The translations under genes were made by a program, and so were the position numbers. From Alphaproteobacteria bacterium (GTDB lineage: Bacteria; Pseudomonadota; Alphaproteobacteria; ATCC43930; CGMCC-115725): a stretch of 61,102 bases of DNA. Below the pieces are notes generated by a model. That model was not told the origin of the DNA and searched no databases. It saw only the letters and a list, made by a program, of their open reading frames with translations. Position 1 is the first letter of the stretch. Every line of letters starts with the position of its first letter. Below are positions 52,694 to 61,102 of the stretch, piece by piece. The stretch lies in contig JASHNY010000123.1 in the NCBI GenBank assembly GCA_030041385.1, positions 1-61,102 of the forward strand, given 5' to 3'.

Positions 52694-54520
52694 TCAGCGG
52701 GAAGCGAGGCGGGTAAAGCCGTCGGCGCTCCACTCTTCGCTGCCGACCCCGTTATGGACGAAGAACAATCCGTTGGGATCGTATTTGGCCTTGACCGCCT
52801 GGAGCCGCGGATAGTTCGCGCCCCAATAGGAATGCTGCCAGCCCTTTTCGAAGAAATTGCTTTCCGAGACATAGGAAGCGGGTTCCGGAGCCACCTTGCG
52901 CAGCTCGCCCATGGCTTTCCCGACGATCGCCGCCTCGGCGCGGGCATCGGCGATGTCGGGCGCATAGCCGGGGATGCCGGGATAGGCAGGCGGGCCAAAA
53001 CTGCCGATGAGCGCCAGTGCAAAGGCGGAGAGCACGGCCGGGTTGGTCGCCGTGTCGCGCGACGCGGCGATCGCGTCCTCGGGCGCGCCCGCCAACCCCT
53101 TGTTGCAGTGGATCTGGAACCCCCAATGCCGGCTCGCCGCGTAGAGCGCGTCAGCAAGCCTCTCTTGCTGGTCGCCCTGGAGCAGCGCCGCCGGCAACCA
53201 CAGGGTCTCAAAGCCGCGCCAGAACGCGCCGATCTCGTCGTGGTCGCCCATCCAGGAAAAATCGCGTGGGTTCGCCCCGGGCCGGGGATCGCTGACGATC
53301 GCGGCGGGGCTGTCTTCCTTGCGGAACTCGGCGTCCCACCAGTTTCGCGCCGGCATGTCGGCGATGATCGGCTTGCGGATCAGCCGGTAGTCCTGCGGCG
53401 ACGCTGCGATCCAATCGAGAAAAGGCTGCCACACGGCCTCCGCGCTCGCTTTGTCGAGCCCGCGCGACACCATCACGACCGCCAGCGTATCGTTGCGCTG
53501 AAAATGGACGGCCTCGCCCCAATGCGGGTTGCACAGCCGGTCTGCGTAATGGCGAACAAAGGCGCGGATCAGGTCGCGGAACGCCGGGCCTGACATCGCC
53601 TTGACGGCAAAGACGGCCGAGCCTGCCCGATCGGCCAATTCGTGGGTCTTGAGGGTCAGGCGGGTCACGGCGCCGAAGCTGCCGCCGCCGCCGCCCTTGA
53701 GCGCCCAGAACAGGTCGGGGTTGGTGCAGGCATTGGCGATGCGAATTTTGCCGTCGGCGGTGACCACTTCGGCCTCCAGCAGCGAGGCGGCGGCGGTACC
53801 GTAATGCTTGGAGAAGGTGCCGAAGCCGCCGCTCTGGATAAGTCCGGCGACGCCGACCGTATTGCAGCCGCCGCCCTGGACGTAGCGCCCGGCCCTGGTC
53901 GTCACCGCGTCGTAGACATGCAGCCAGATCGCCCCGGCGCCGACCGAGACTGCCGGCACCGGCGTCGTCGCGCAGCCCTGCGGGACGAAGGCGTCATGCA
54001 AGACGATGTCGTTCATCGCCCGCGTCCAGATCAGCAACGAATCGGCCGCGTTCGAGGTGCCCTGATAGCTGTGTCCGCCGCCCTTTACGACAAGACGCAG
54101 CCGGTGCTCGCGCGCGAAATCGACCGCGGCGGCGACATCGGCGGCGGTTTTGGCCGCGACCGCATAGGCGCTCGGCGCCGACATCCAGGCGTCGGCCCAG
54201 CCGGTGCTCTGCGTCAAACCCGGCTGGTCGCCAATGAAAAACGGGTTGCGCAGATTGCGCAGCAGCTGCTGACAGGCGGGGGTGTCGGGATTGCCGCTAC
54301 AAGCCGCCAGCGGCGATTCGACCTTGATGAGGCGCCCGCCAACCGCCGCTTTCAGCCTGTTCCACTCGGCCGGTCCCGGCCATTGCGGGTCGCCCGGCCG
54401 CACCCGTCGAAACATCGCGTCGGCCGCGGCAGCCCGCGACGGCGCCACCAGCCTTCCGGCTACACCCAGCAACGGTGCAGCACCCGCGGCCGCGAGCAGA
54501 CTCCTCCGGCGCATCGTCAT
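52694..54520 (-). CDS. Tat-exported FAD-linked oxidase with berberine-bridge (BBE) domain
   Basis: This 608-residue protein has a Tat-type signal (MRRRSLLAAAGAAP). The VAO-type FAD domain has GGGHSYQG, whose histidine is the usual covalent flavin ligand, and YVQGGGCNTVGV, whose cysteine is the second ligand of bicovalent BBE enzymes. A C-terminal BBE segment (YWGANYPRLQAVKAKYDP then LFFVHNGVG) completes it. It probably oxidises a sugar or alcohol in the periplasm with oxygen or another acceptor. GGAGGTTTGC precedes the ATG. The substrate is unknown. Confidence 0.9.
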   Translation of the reverse strand: MTMRRRSLLAAAGAAPLLGVAGRLVAPSRAAAADAMFRRVRPGDPQWPGPAEWNRLKAAVGGRLIKVESPLAACSGNPDTPACQQLLRNLRNPFFIGDQPGLTQSTGWADAWMSAPSAYAVAAKTAADVAAAVDFAREHRLRLVVKGGGHSYQGTSNAADSLLIWTRAMNDIVLHDAFVPQGCATTPVPAVSVGAGAIWLHVYDAVTTRAGRYVQGGGCNTVGVAGLIQSGGFGTFSKHYGTAAASLLEAEVVTADGKIRIANACTNPDLFWALKGGGGGSFGAVTRLTLKTHELADRAGSAVFAVKAMSGPAFRDLIRAFVRHYADRLCNPHWGEAVHFQRNDTLAVVMVSRGLDKASAEAVWQPFLDWIAASPQDYRLIRKPIIADMPARNWWDAEFRKEDSPAAIVSDPRPGANPRDFSWMGDHDEIGAFWRGFETLWLPAALLQGDQQERLADALYAASRHWGFQIHCNKGLAGAPEDAIAASRDTATNPAVLSAFALALIGSFGPPAYPGIPGYAPDIADARAEAAIVGKAMGELRKVAPEPASYVSESNFFEKGWQHSYWGANYPRLQAVKAKYDPNGLFFVHNGVGSEEWSADGFTRLASR

Positions 54521-54538
54521 GCAAACCTCCGACGTTTG

Positions 54539-55120
54539 TTAAAGCGCCCGTCTGGCGTTCAGCGCCGCGGTCAGGGTGCCTTCGTCGAGATAGTCGAGCT
54601 CGCCGCCGATCGGCACGCCCTGCGCCAGGCGCGAGACCTTGGCGCCGGTCGGCTCGGCGCGATCGGCGATGTAATGCGCCGTGGTCTGGCCCTCGACCGT
54701 GGCGTTGAGCGCGAGGATCAATTCCATGCCGGGGCCGAGCCTGGTGATCAGGCGCGAGATGTTGAGGTCTTCCGGCCCCACCCCGTCGAGCGCCGACAAG
54801 GTGCCGCCGAGCACGTGATATCGCCCGCGGAAGGCGGCGGTGCGCTCCAATGCCCACAGATCGGCAAGGTCCTCGACGACGCAGATCACCGTGGCGTCGC
54901 GTTCGGGGTCGCGGCAGATCGCGCACGGGTCCATCGTGTCGAGGTTGCCGCATTGGCTGCATGGGCGGACCGCGGCCGCCGCCCCCTGCATCGCCGCCGC
55001 CAACGGCATCATCAGCCCTTCGCGCCGCTTGATCAGGTGAAGCGCGGCACGGCGCGCCGAGCGCGGGCCGAGGCCCGGCAGCCGGGCGAGAAGCTGGATC
55101 AGCGTGTCGAGTTCGGACAT
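54539..55120 (-). CDS. recR: Recombination mediator protein RecR
   Basis: This 193-residue protein has a helix-hairpin-helix ([17 protein letters not shown]), a zinc finger with C54, C57, C66 and C69, and a Toprim domain ([28 protein letters not shown]). It loads RecA at gaps with RecO/RecF. In many bacteria recR lies with dnaX and ybaB; here it is over 50 kb from dnaX with no ybaB beside it. Confidence 0.97.
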   Translation of the reverse strand: MSELDTLIQLLARLPGLGPRSARRAALHLIKRREGLMMPLAAAMQGAAAAVRPCSQCGNLDTMDPCAICRDPERDATVICVVEDLADLWALERTAAFRGRYHVLGGTLSALDGVGPEDLNISRLITRLGPGMELILALNATVEGQTTAHYIADRAEPTGAKVSRLAQGVPIGGELDYLDEGTLTAALNARRAL

Positions 55121-55170
55121 GGCGGCCTATGGCGCCGCACTATGCCCGCTCCGACCGTCGCGAGAAAGGC

Positions 55171-55506
55171 TTAGCGCGGCTGAATATCCTCTTTGCCGCC
55201 GGGGCTGCCGGGCGGCGGAATCACCGGCATCGACTGGCTGCCCGGGTGCGGCGGCTTCATCGTCATATGCGGGTCGATATTGGCCTGCGGCGGACGGATC
55301 ACGCCGTTATGCGGCCGGCCCGACCCTTGCGTCTGCGGCTCTTGCGTCTGCGGCTCTTGCGTCTGCGGCTGCGCCGGAGACTGGATGCCGCCGCCGCTGT
55401 TCTGGTCGGCGACGGTCGCAAGCGCGGCGTGCGCAGGCGCCGGCACGGCGATCCCCGCCGCGAGCACGGCCGCCGCCATGCCCGCCAGCAATCCTGCCTG
55501 GGTCAT
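55171..55506 (-). CDS. Small secreted proline/glutamine-rich protein with PQTQE repeats
   Basis: This 111-residue protein has a signal peptide (to about residue 27, PAHA). The mature part is low complexity, with three tandem PQTQE units encoded by a 15-base DNA repeat (about 55328-55373), then a proline-rich tail (RPPQANIDPHM, PVIPPPGSPGG). No enzyme domain is present. It may be a periplasmic or cell-surface spacer protein; function is unknown. Confidence 0.65.
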   Translation of the reverse strand: MTQAGLLAGMAAAVLAAGIAVPAPAHAALATVADQNSGGGIQSPAQPQTQEPQTQEPQTQGSGRPHNGVIRPPQANIDPHMTMKPPHPGSQSMPVIPPPGSPGGKEDIQPR

Positions 55507-55576
55507 CGGACGCTCCCGTCAGGTTTGCGTTGCGACTGACATAGGCCGCCGGCCCGGCGTGTCAATGCGCACCGCC

Positions 55577-56875
55577 TCAGCCGTTTTCGGCCAACACCAC
55601 CCCGGCGAGATGCAATGAGCCGCAGATCAGGATGCGTCCCGCCGGCCGCCGGCCGGCGAGCGCGCGCACCGCTGCATCGACGGAGGGTGCGGTCTCGGCG
55701 GCGATGCCGACTGCGTGCGCCGCCGCGGCGATCGCGGCATCGGGCAGCGGGTTTTCCTCGCCGGGGATCGTCACCGCCTGCAATGAGCGCGCATAGGGCG
55801 CCATCGGCCGCAGGAAACCGGCCGCGTCCTTGGTGTTGAGCATGCCGACGACGAGATCGAGCGGGCGGTCCCGCCACTCCGCGGCGACCGCACCCAGCAC
55901 CTCGCCAGCGGCCGGGTTGTGCCCGCCGTCGAGCCACAATTCGCCGCCGGGCGGCACCTGCGCGACAAGCGGCCCGCGACGCAGCAGCTGCAACCGCGCC
56001 GGCCAGTCGATATGGCGCAACCCGGCAGCGAGCGCCGCCTCCGGCACGGCGAACCCGGACAGCGCTTCGAGGCAGGCGAGCGCGGTGCCGGCGTTCAGCA
56101 CCTGGTGCGCCCCGAGCAAGGACGGGCGCGGCAGGTCGAGCCGCCAGCGCGCGCCCTCGTAGCGCATGCCGGCGCCGTCTGCACGACAACGCCACTCATG
56201 CCCGGCACGGTAGAGCGGCGCGCCGATCGCGGCACCGCGCGCGCCGATCACCGCCGCCGCCTCCCCCGGCTGCGGTGCGACCACGCCGGTCACGCCGGGC
56301 TTCAATATGCCGGCCTTCTCGCCGGCAATCGCCGCCAGCGTGTCGCCGAGAAACGCGACGTGGTCGATCGATACCGGGGTGATCGCGCTGACCGCCGGCC
56401 GCGCCACGACGTTGGTCGCGTCGAGCCGGCCGCCGACCCCGACCTCGAGCAGCACGATGTCGGCCGGAACGCGGGCAAAGGCAAGAAATGCCGCCGCCGT
56501 GGTGATCTCGAAAAAGGTGATCGGCGCGTCGCCGTTGGCCCGTTCGCATTCCTCGAGCAATCCGATCAGCGCGTCTTCGTCGATCAGCCGCCCGGCCAGC
56601 CGGATGCGCTCGTGAAACCGCACCAGATGCGGCGAGATATAGGCATGCACACGGTACCCGGCGGCTTCGAGGCTGGCGCGCATGATCGCCACGGTCGAGC
56701 CCTTGCCCTTGGTCCCGGCAACGTGGACAACCGGCGCCAGGCGCGCGTGCGGGTTGCCAAGCGCCGCCAGCAACCGCTCGATCCGGCCGAGCGACAGGTC
56801 GATCTTTTTCGGATGTAGCCGGGTCAGCCGGTCGAGCACCCGGTCGCTGCCGGCATGGCCGCCGCTGTCGGTCAC
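55577..56875 (-). CDS. folC: Bifunctional folylpolyglutamate synthase/dihydrofolate synthase
   Basis: This 432-residue ATP-dependent Mur-ligase-fold enzyme adds glutamate to dihydropteroate and to folates. Visible are the P-loop HVAGTKGKGST, YISPHLVRFHERI, EVGVGGRLDATNV, DHVAFLG and GGHNPAAG. The start is a GTG (56875) overlapping the accD stop (GTGA), so the two are coupled. The accD-folC order is common in alphaproteobacteria. The frame stays open through accD, which is not coding in that frame. Confidence 0.96.
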   Translation of the reverse strand: MTDSGGHAGSDRVLDRLTRLHPKKIDLSLGRIERLLAALGNPHARLAPVVHVAGTKGKGSTVAIMRASLEAAGYRVHAYISPHLVRFHERIRLAGRLIDEDALIGLLEECERANGDAPITFFEITTAAAFLAFARVPADIVLLEVGVGGRLDATNVVARPAVSAITPVSIDHVAFLGDTLAAIAGEKAGILKPGVTGVVAPQPGEAAAVIGARGAAIGAPLYRAGHEWRCRADGAGMRYEGARWRLDLPRPSLLGAHQVLNAGTALACLEALSGFAVPEAALAAGLRHIDWPARLQLLRRGPLVAQVPPGGELWLDGGHNPAAGEVLGAVAAEWRDRPLDLVVGMLNTKDAAGFLRPMAPYARSLQAVTIPGEENPLPDAAIAAAAHAVGIAAETAPSVDAAVRALAGRRPAGRILICGSLHLAGVVLAENG

Positions 56876-57765
56876 AAGGGCTCCGGCACCGGCAGGGCCG
56901 GGTGCGGTCGCTCGCGGTCGCGCAATAACGACAGGATGCGCCCGAGCGTCGCCGCCAACTGGCCGCGCGGCACCACCATGTCGACCAGGCCGTGCTCGTA
57001 GAGGTACTCGGCGCGCTGGAACCCCTCGGGGAGTTTCTCGCGGATGGTTTCCTCGATGACCCGCGCGCCGGCAAAGCCGATGACCGCGCCCGGCTCGGCG
57101 ATGGCGATGTCGCCGACCATCGCCAGCGAGGCCGAGACGCCGCCGGTGGTCGGGTCGGTCAACAGCACGATGTAGGGCAGCCCGGCCTCCTTGACCAGGT
57201 CGGCGGCGAGGATCGAGCGCGGCAATTGCATCAACGACAGGATGCCCTCCTGCATCCGCGCCCCGCCCGACGACGGCGCCACGATCAACGCCGCCTGATG
57301 CGCGACCGCTCGCCGCGCCGCGGCAATCAGCGCCTCGCCGACAGCCGTGCCCATCGACCCGCCCATGAACTCGAACTCGAAGGCGGCGACGATCGCTTCC
57401 TGGCCACCGATGCGGCCCTCGGCCAGCGCCACCGCGTCGCCGCTTGATCCGAGCCCGGCCTGCGCCTCCTTCAGGCGGTCGGTGTAGCGCTTGCGGTCGC
57501 GAAAGCGCAGCGGATCGGCGGCGACCTTGGGCAACTCGATCCGCTCGAACCTGCCGTCGTCGAATAGATGGCGAAACCGCGCCTCGCCGCCGATGCGGAA
57601 ATGGTAGCCGCAATTGCGGCACACTTCGAGATTGGCCGCCAACTCGCGGTGAAACAGCATCTGCTCGCAGCCCGGACACTTCTTCCACAGATTGTCCGGT
57701 ACCTCCTTGCGTCGAACGACCGCGCGGATTTTCGGCAGAACGACATTTGACAGCCAGTTTGGCAT
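56872..57765 (-). CDS. accD: Acetyl-CoA carboxylase carboxyltransferase beta subunit
   Basis: This 297-residue protein has the N-terminal zinc finger C30-x2-C33 ... C49-x2-C52 and the crotonase-like carboxyltransferase domain (FEFMGGSMG, APSSGGARMQEG, TTGGVSASLAMVGD, GFAGARVIEETI). With AccA it moves carboxyl from biotin to acetyl-CoA for fatty-acid synthesis. It starts two bases after the VOC gene stop and overlaps the folC start. Confidence 0.98.
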   Translation of the reverse strand: MPNWLSNVVLPKIRAVVRRKEVPDNLWKKCPGCEQMLFHRELAANLEVCRNCGYHFRIGGEARFRHLFDDGRFERIELPKVAADPLRFRDRKRYTDRLKEAQAGLGSSGDAVALAEGRIGGQEAIVAAFEFEFMGGSMGTAVGEALIAAARRAVAHQAALIVAPSSGGARMQEGILSLMQLPRSILAADLVKEAGLPYIVLLTDPTTGGVSASLAMVGDIAIAEPGAVIGFAGARVIEETIREKLPEGFQRAEYLYEHGLVDMVVPRGQLAATLGRILSLLRDRERPHPALPVPEPL

Positions 57766-57767
57766 CT

Positions 57768-58136
57768 CTATGCCGCGGTATAGCAGACGGCCTCGATATT
57801 GTGGCCGTCGGGGTCGAGGACGAAGGCGCCGTAATAATCGGCGCGGTATTGCGGGCGCAGCCCGGGCCTGCCGTTGTCCCGCCCGCCGGCGGCGAGTGCC
57901 GCCTCATGGAAGGCCGCGACCGCTGCCCGGTCGGGCGCGAGAAAGGCGACATGGCTGCCGGTCGTCACCGCGTCGCGCTTGCCGATCCAGAAGAACGCCT
58001 TGCGGCCAACCCCATAGCCTGAAAAATTGTCACCGTCGGCATACAGACGGACAATGCCGAGCGTCGCCAGCGCGCGATCGTAAAACATGCGTGCCCGGCC
58101 GAGGTCGCTGACCCCGAGCGTGACGTGGTCGAGCAT
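57768..58136 (-). CDS. VOC/glyoxalase-like protein inserted between trpA and accD
   Basis: This 122-residue protein is a pair of VOC modules starting [12 protein letters not shown] and ending DPDGHNIEAVCY. Candidate metal ligands are H4, a histidine in SHVAFLAPD and the glutamate in NIEAV, as in the glyoxalase/bleomycin-resistance group. Its ATG shares one base with the trpA stop (TGATG), and only two bases separate its stop from the accD ATG. It is thus a full member of the operon, though not part of the usual trpBA-accD-folC set. Function is unknown. Confidence 0.85.
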   Translation of the reverse strand: MLDHVTLGVSDLGRARMFYDRALATLGIVRLYADGDNFSGYGVGRKAFFWIGKRDAVTTGSHVAFLAPDRAAVAAFHEAALAAGGRDNGRPGLRPQYRADYYGAFVLDPDGHNIEAVCYTAA

Positions 58137-58969
58137 CAGGCCCGCTCCCGGCGTGCCGCCCTGATGCCCGACGCCAGCGCGCTGATCTCGCCGAGCACGG
58201 CATCGACGAGGCCGGGTTTCGCGCGGCCGTCGCCATCGAGATTTTGCGCGACGCGATCGACGAGGGCCGAGCCGACCGCCGCGGCGTCGGCGGCGCGGGC
58301 AACCGCGGCCGCCTGCTCGGGGTTCTTGATCCCGAACCCGACCGCGACCGGCAGGTCGGTGTGGCGGCGCAACCGCGCCACCGCCTCGCGCACGGCCCCG
58401 GAATCGGCCGAGCGCGTACCGGTGATGCCGGCAATCGCGACGTAATAGAGAAAGCCGCCGGCGCCGCGGACGATCGTGGGCAGGCGCCTGTCGTCGCTGG
58501 TCGGGGTGGCGAGGCGGATCACGTCGAGCCCCGCCTCGCGTGCCGGCCCCGCCAACTCCGCGTCCTCCTCGGGCGGCAGGTCGACGATGATCGCGCCATC
58601 GATCCCGGCGTCGACCGCGTCGCGGGCGAAGGCCTCGGCGCCGTAGCGGTAGATCGGGTTGTAATAGCCCATCAACACATAGGGCGTGTCGGCGTCGCGC
58701 TCGCGCAGGTGCCGCGCCAGCGCCAGCGTCTTGCGCAAGGTCATCCCCGCCTTCAGCGCGCGCTGGCCGCCGGCCTGGATCGCCGGCCCGTCGGCCATCG
58801 GGTCGGAAAACGGCATGCCGATCTCGATGAGGTCGGCGCCGGCGGCGGCGACCCCCTCGAACAGCCGGGTCGAGGTTTCGATATCGGGGTCGCCGGCAGT
58901 CAGATAGGCGACGAGCCCGGCCCGCCCCTCGGCTTTGAGCGCGGCAAAGCGCCGGGCGATGCGGCTCAC
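58136..58969 (-). CDS. trpA: Tryptophan synthase alpha subunit
   Basis: This 277-residue TIM barrel cleaves indole-3-glycerol phosphate to indole. Catalytic E49 lies in [16 protein letters not shown] and the aspartate in [18 protein letters not shown] and VGFGI are the phosphate-binding parts. The start is a GTG at 58969 with GAGGTGGT upstream. A family A repeat pair lies in the 97-base gap to trpB. Confidence 0.97.
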   Translation of the reverse strand: MSRIARRFAALKAEGRAGLVAYLTAGDPDIETSTRLFEGVAAAGADLIEIGMPFSDPMADGPAIQAGGQRALKAGMTLRKTLALARHLRERDADTPYVLMGYYNPIYRYGAEAFARDAVDAGIDGAIIVDLPPEEDAELAGPAREAGLDVIRLATPTSDDRRLPTIVRGAGGFLYYVAIAGITGTRSADSGAVREAVARLRRHTDLPVAVGFGIKNPEQAAAVARAADAAAVGSALVDRVAQNLDGDGRAKPGLVDAVLGEISALASGIRAARRERA

Positions 58970-58985
58970 GACACCACCTCGTCAC

Positions 58986-59051
58986 GGCCGGGCTTGACCC
59001 GGCCACCTCGCAAGCGTTTCGAGATCCCCGGGTCAAGCCCGGGGATGACGA
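58986..59051. repeat. Inverted pair of family A-type palindromes between trpB and trpA
   Basis: GGCCGGGCTTGACCCGGCC at 58986-59004 and an inverted companion, CCCCGGGTCAAGCCCGGGG, at about 59027-59045, followed by ATGACG. They could attenuate or stabilise the trpB-trpA transcript. Confidence 0.75.
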
Positions 59052-59066
59052 TAGAAGGACGGCGGC

Positions 59067-60278
59067 TCACAGCGTCACCCCGAGATGTTCGGCGACGGCG
59101 AAGATGTCCTTGTCGCCGCGCCCGCACAAATTCATCACCAATAGGTGGTCGCGCGGCAGGCCTGGCGCGATCTTGGCGACATGGGCGAGCGCGTGCGCCG
59201 GCTCCAATGCCGGGATGATGCCTTCGAGCCGGCTGCACAATTGGAACGCGGCGAGCGCTTCCTTGTCGGTGATCGAGACGTATTCGACGCGCCCCAGATC
59301 GTTGAGCCAGGCATGCTCCGGCCCGATGCCGGGATAGTCGAGCCCGGCCGAGATCGAATGCGCGTCCTTGATCTGGCCGTCGTCGTCCTGCAATAGGTAG
59401 GTGCGGTTGCCGTGCAACACGCCGGGCCGGCCGCCGTTCAATGAGGCGGCATGGAGGCCGGTGTCGATGCCGTGGCCGCCAGCCTCGACCCCGATCATCC
59501 TGACACTCGGCTCGTCGAGAAACGGGTGGAACAGCCCCATCGCGTTCGACCCGCCGCCGATGCAGGCGACGAGCGTATCGGGCAGGCGCCCTTCGGCCTG
59601 TTGCATCTGTACCCGCGTCTCGTTGCCGATCACCGACTGGAAGTCGCGCACCATCGCCGGATAGGGGTGCGGGCCGGCGACCGTGCCGATCACGTAGAAC
59701 GTGTCGTCGACATGGGCGACCCAATCCCTCAGCGCGTCGTTCATCGCGTCCTTCAAGGTCGCGGTGCCGGAATGCACCGGCACCACCTCGGCGCCGAGCA
59801 GCTTCATGCGGAACACGTTGGGCTTTTGCCGCTCGATATCGGTGGCGCCCATGTAGACGACGCAGGAAAGGTCGAAGAGCGCGCAGGCGGTCGCGGTGGC
59901 GACACCGTGCTGGCCGGCACCGGTCTCGGCGATGATGCGGCGCTTGCCCATGCGCCGCGCCAAGAGGATTTGCCCGAGCACGTTGTTGATCTTGTGCGCG
60001 CCGGTATGGTTCAGCTCGTCGCGCTTGAAATACAGCTTGGCGCCGCCGAAATGGCGGGTCAGCCGCGCGGCGAAATAAAGCGGGCTCGGCCGCCCGACGT
60101 AATGGTCGAGGTAGTAGTCGAGCTCGGCCTGGAAGCTCGGATCGGCCTTGGCCTTGGCATAAGCCTCCTCGACCGCGAGGATCAGCGGCATCAGCGTCTC
60201 GGCGACGTAGCGCCCGCCGTAAATCCCGAAATGCCCGCGCTCGTCCGGGCCGCTACGGTAGGTGTTGAGGGTCTGCAT
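59067..60278 (-). CDS. trpB: Tryptophan synthase beta subunit
   Basis: This 403-residue PLP enzyme condenses indole and serine. The PLP lysine is in HTGAHKINN (near residue 92), the glycine-rich phosphate loop is [10 protein letters not shown], and [13 protein letters not shown] is the family signature. The start context is weak (no clear Shine-Dalgarno sequence). Upstream lie 600 bases of repeats and not trpF, the usual first gene of this block in alphaproteobacteria. Confidence 0.98.
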   Translation of the reverse strand: MQTLNTYRSGPDERGHFGIYGGRYVAETLMPLILAVEEAYAKAKADPSFQAELDYYLDHYVGRPSPLYFAARLTRHFGGAKLYFKRDELNHTGAHKINNVLGQILLARRMGKRRIIAETGAGQHGVATATACALFDLSCVVYMGATDIERQKPNVFRMKLLGAEVVPVHSGTATLKDAMNDALRDWVAHVDDTFYVIGTVAGPHPYPAMVRDFQSVIGNETRVQMQQAEGRLPDTLVACIGGGSNAMGLFHPFLDEPSVRMIGVEAGGHGIDTGLHAASLNGGRPGVLHGNRTYLLQDDDGQIKDAHSISAGLDYPGIGPEHAWLNDLGRVEYVSITDKEALAAFQLCSRLEGIIPALEPAHALAHVAKIAPGLPRDHLLVMNLCGRGDKDIFAVAEHLGVTL

Positions 60279-60887
60279 CGGTTCTTAATGCACCACGTCG
60301 GCACCGAGGTCACGAGGAAATCCCTGCACAACGGCACCACCAACGCCCCTCATCCTGAGCGCGAGCGCGGCGAGCAGTCGAAGGACGCACCGCGCTTGGG
60401 CCAAGCGTCCTTCGAGACGCGCCCCGGCTGCGCCGGACCGCTCCTCAGGATGAGGCTTCGAGACGGCGCTGCGGGTGCTCCTCAGGATGAGGTTGGGCGG
60501 AGAACGGCGTCACCAATGCCCCCTCATCCCGAGCGCGAGCACAGCGTGAATGTCGGAGCGCGGCCGTCTCGGCCGCAGGCGGGCGGGACGCCCGCGTTCC
60601 ATTTTCCACGACGCAGGGTGGGCGAGAACGGCACCACCAACGCCCCTCATCCTGAGCGCGAGCGCAGCGAGCAGTCGAAGGACGCACTGCTGTTGGGGCC
60701 AAGCGCCCTTCGAGACGCGACCCTCCGGGCGCTCCTCAGGATGAGGACCGATTAGGCGGGGCATCACCGGCATTCCTCATCCTGATGATGACGAATACCG
60801 GTGCGTGGCGTTAAAGACCTCTCTGATCCCGGGGAGGCGCGGCGCGCCGTCTCGAAGGACGCAGGGTGCCGATGCAGCAGACTCTAG
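60279..60887. repeat. Intergenic block of family B and F repeats
   Basis: No gene is recognised here. Several B units alternate in orientation: CCTCATCCTGAGCGCGAGCG with GCAGTCGAAGGACGC near 60352-60392 and again near 60650-60690, with inverted CTTCGAGACG...GCTCCTCAGGATGAGG ends near 60409-60455, 60448-60492 and 60710-60747. The two long copies are almost identical over some 60 bases, including a GGCACCACCAACGCC lead-in. A family F unit lies at about 60555-60601. Promoters for trpB and the right-hand gene must lie within or beside this block. Confidence 0.8.
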
Positions 60888-61102
60888 ATGCCTGAGCAGG
60901 TTTGGCGCATCGTTGCGGAGGTCCGCGGCGCCGAAGGGGCGGCGGCCGTTGCCGCGCTGCTGGACGAGGGCGCGGACGGGCTGAGCCTGTTCGAGGAGGC
61001 CGGCGATCTGTGGCGCCTCGACGCCTATGCGCCGGCCCGGCGGCTCGACGCGGCGCTGGAAATCCGCGTCAGGCTGGCGGCTTCGGCGGCGGGCGGCGCG
61101 GT
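60888..61102 (+). CDS. prmA: Probable ribosomal protein L11 methyltransferase, N-terminus (cut by window edge)
   Basis: An ATG at 60888 opens a frame of 71 codons with no stop before the window edge. The start (QVWRIVAEVRG), LSLFEEAGDLWRLDAY and the following alanine/arginine-rich helix resemble the N-terminal substrate-recognition domain of alphaproteobacterial PrmA, which trimethylates L11. The SAM-binding domain lies outside the window, so the call rests on the N-terminal pattern only. It is divergent from trpB. Confidence 0.55.
   Translation, partial: MPEQVWRIVAEVRGAEGAAAVAALLDEGADGLSLFEEAGDLWRLDAYAPARRLDAALEIRVRLAASAAGGA

Noticed and set aside
55577-57952. A 791-codon frame that would extend folC through accD
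   Set aside because: The accD region is coding in another frame with a zinc finger and carboxyltransferase motifs; folC starts at the GTG at 56875.
60330-60870. Repeated units that might be taken for a CRISPR array
   Set aside because: Units differ in orientation and length, spacing is irregular and no cas gene is present.

Overview
The window looks like a chromosomal segment of a GC-rich alphaproteobacterium, probably Rhodospirillales-like or a neighbouring order. The evidence is the SRP RNA gene directly upstream of dnaX, a trpB-trpA-accD-folC block, a DivK-type response regulator, CIRCE-controlled groESL, aerobic-type cobaltochelatase genes cobS-cobT with the alphaproteobacterial J-domain gene beside them, and a ccmFGHI operon. 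The genus cannot be fixed from the sequence alone. Coding density is high. Genes run in short operons on both strands, several with 1-4 base start/stop overlaps.

Layout. 0-9 kb: dnaX (cut by the left edge) and the SRP RNA, a MarR regulator, a TcuA-like flavoprotein, a ClC antiporter, CysQ, an orphan CoxL-like molybdenum hydroxylase and a small secreted cyanovirin-like protein. 9-19 kb: an extradiol-type VOC dioxygenase behind tandem hairpins, a UvrD/PcrA helicase, a ThDP enzyme, a GIY-YIG gene enclosed by inverted palindromic repeats, a MetE-like protein, two alpha/beta hydrolases, a luciferase-like oxidoreductase and an SDR. 19-23 kb: ccmFGHI for cytochrome c maturation. 23-31.4 kb: a run that looks catabolic (two amidohydrolases, tartrate/D-malate-type dehydrogenase, VOC dioxygenase, HpaB-like monooxygenase, two flavin-dependent luciferase-like monooxygenases, DUF1330). 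31.5-43 kb: two small membrane proteins, MeaB, an ATM1-like ABC transporter with an MFS carrier, another luciferase-like protein, ApaG, FolE, a lipoprotein, a MetX-like protein, a CtpA-type protease and a zeta-class GST. 43-47 kb: DivK, an HtrA-like protein that appears to have lost its catalytic residues, and groES-groEL with promoter, CIRCE and terminator. 47-52.7 kb: GNAT, J-domain protein, cobS, cobT, then, converging on them, a His-rich NiCoT-like membrane protein and a His-tailed XRE regulator behind two dyad operators. 52.7-61.1 kb: a Tat-exported BBE-type flavoprotein, recR, a proline-rich secreted protein, and folC, accD, a VOC protein, trpA and trpB read from right to left. The right edge holds the start of a probable prmA.

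Non-coding DNA is dominated by short palindromic repeats of at least six families (called A-F here). Some supply ribosome binding sites or start regions to genes, and one pair brackets the GIY-YIG gene almost base for base. No IS transposase, prophage, CRISPR array, tRNA or 16S/23S rRNA was recognised.

The best candidates for something undescribed are the His-rich XRE regulator/NiCoT-like pair with twin operators next to cobS-cobT, and the GIY-YIG gene as a repeat-bounded, mobile-looking unit.
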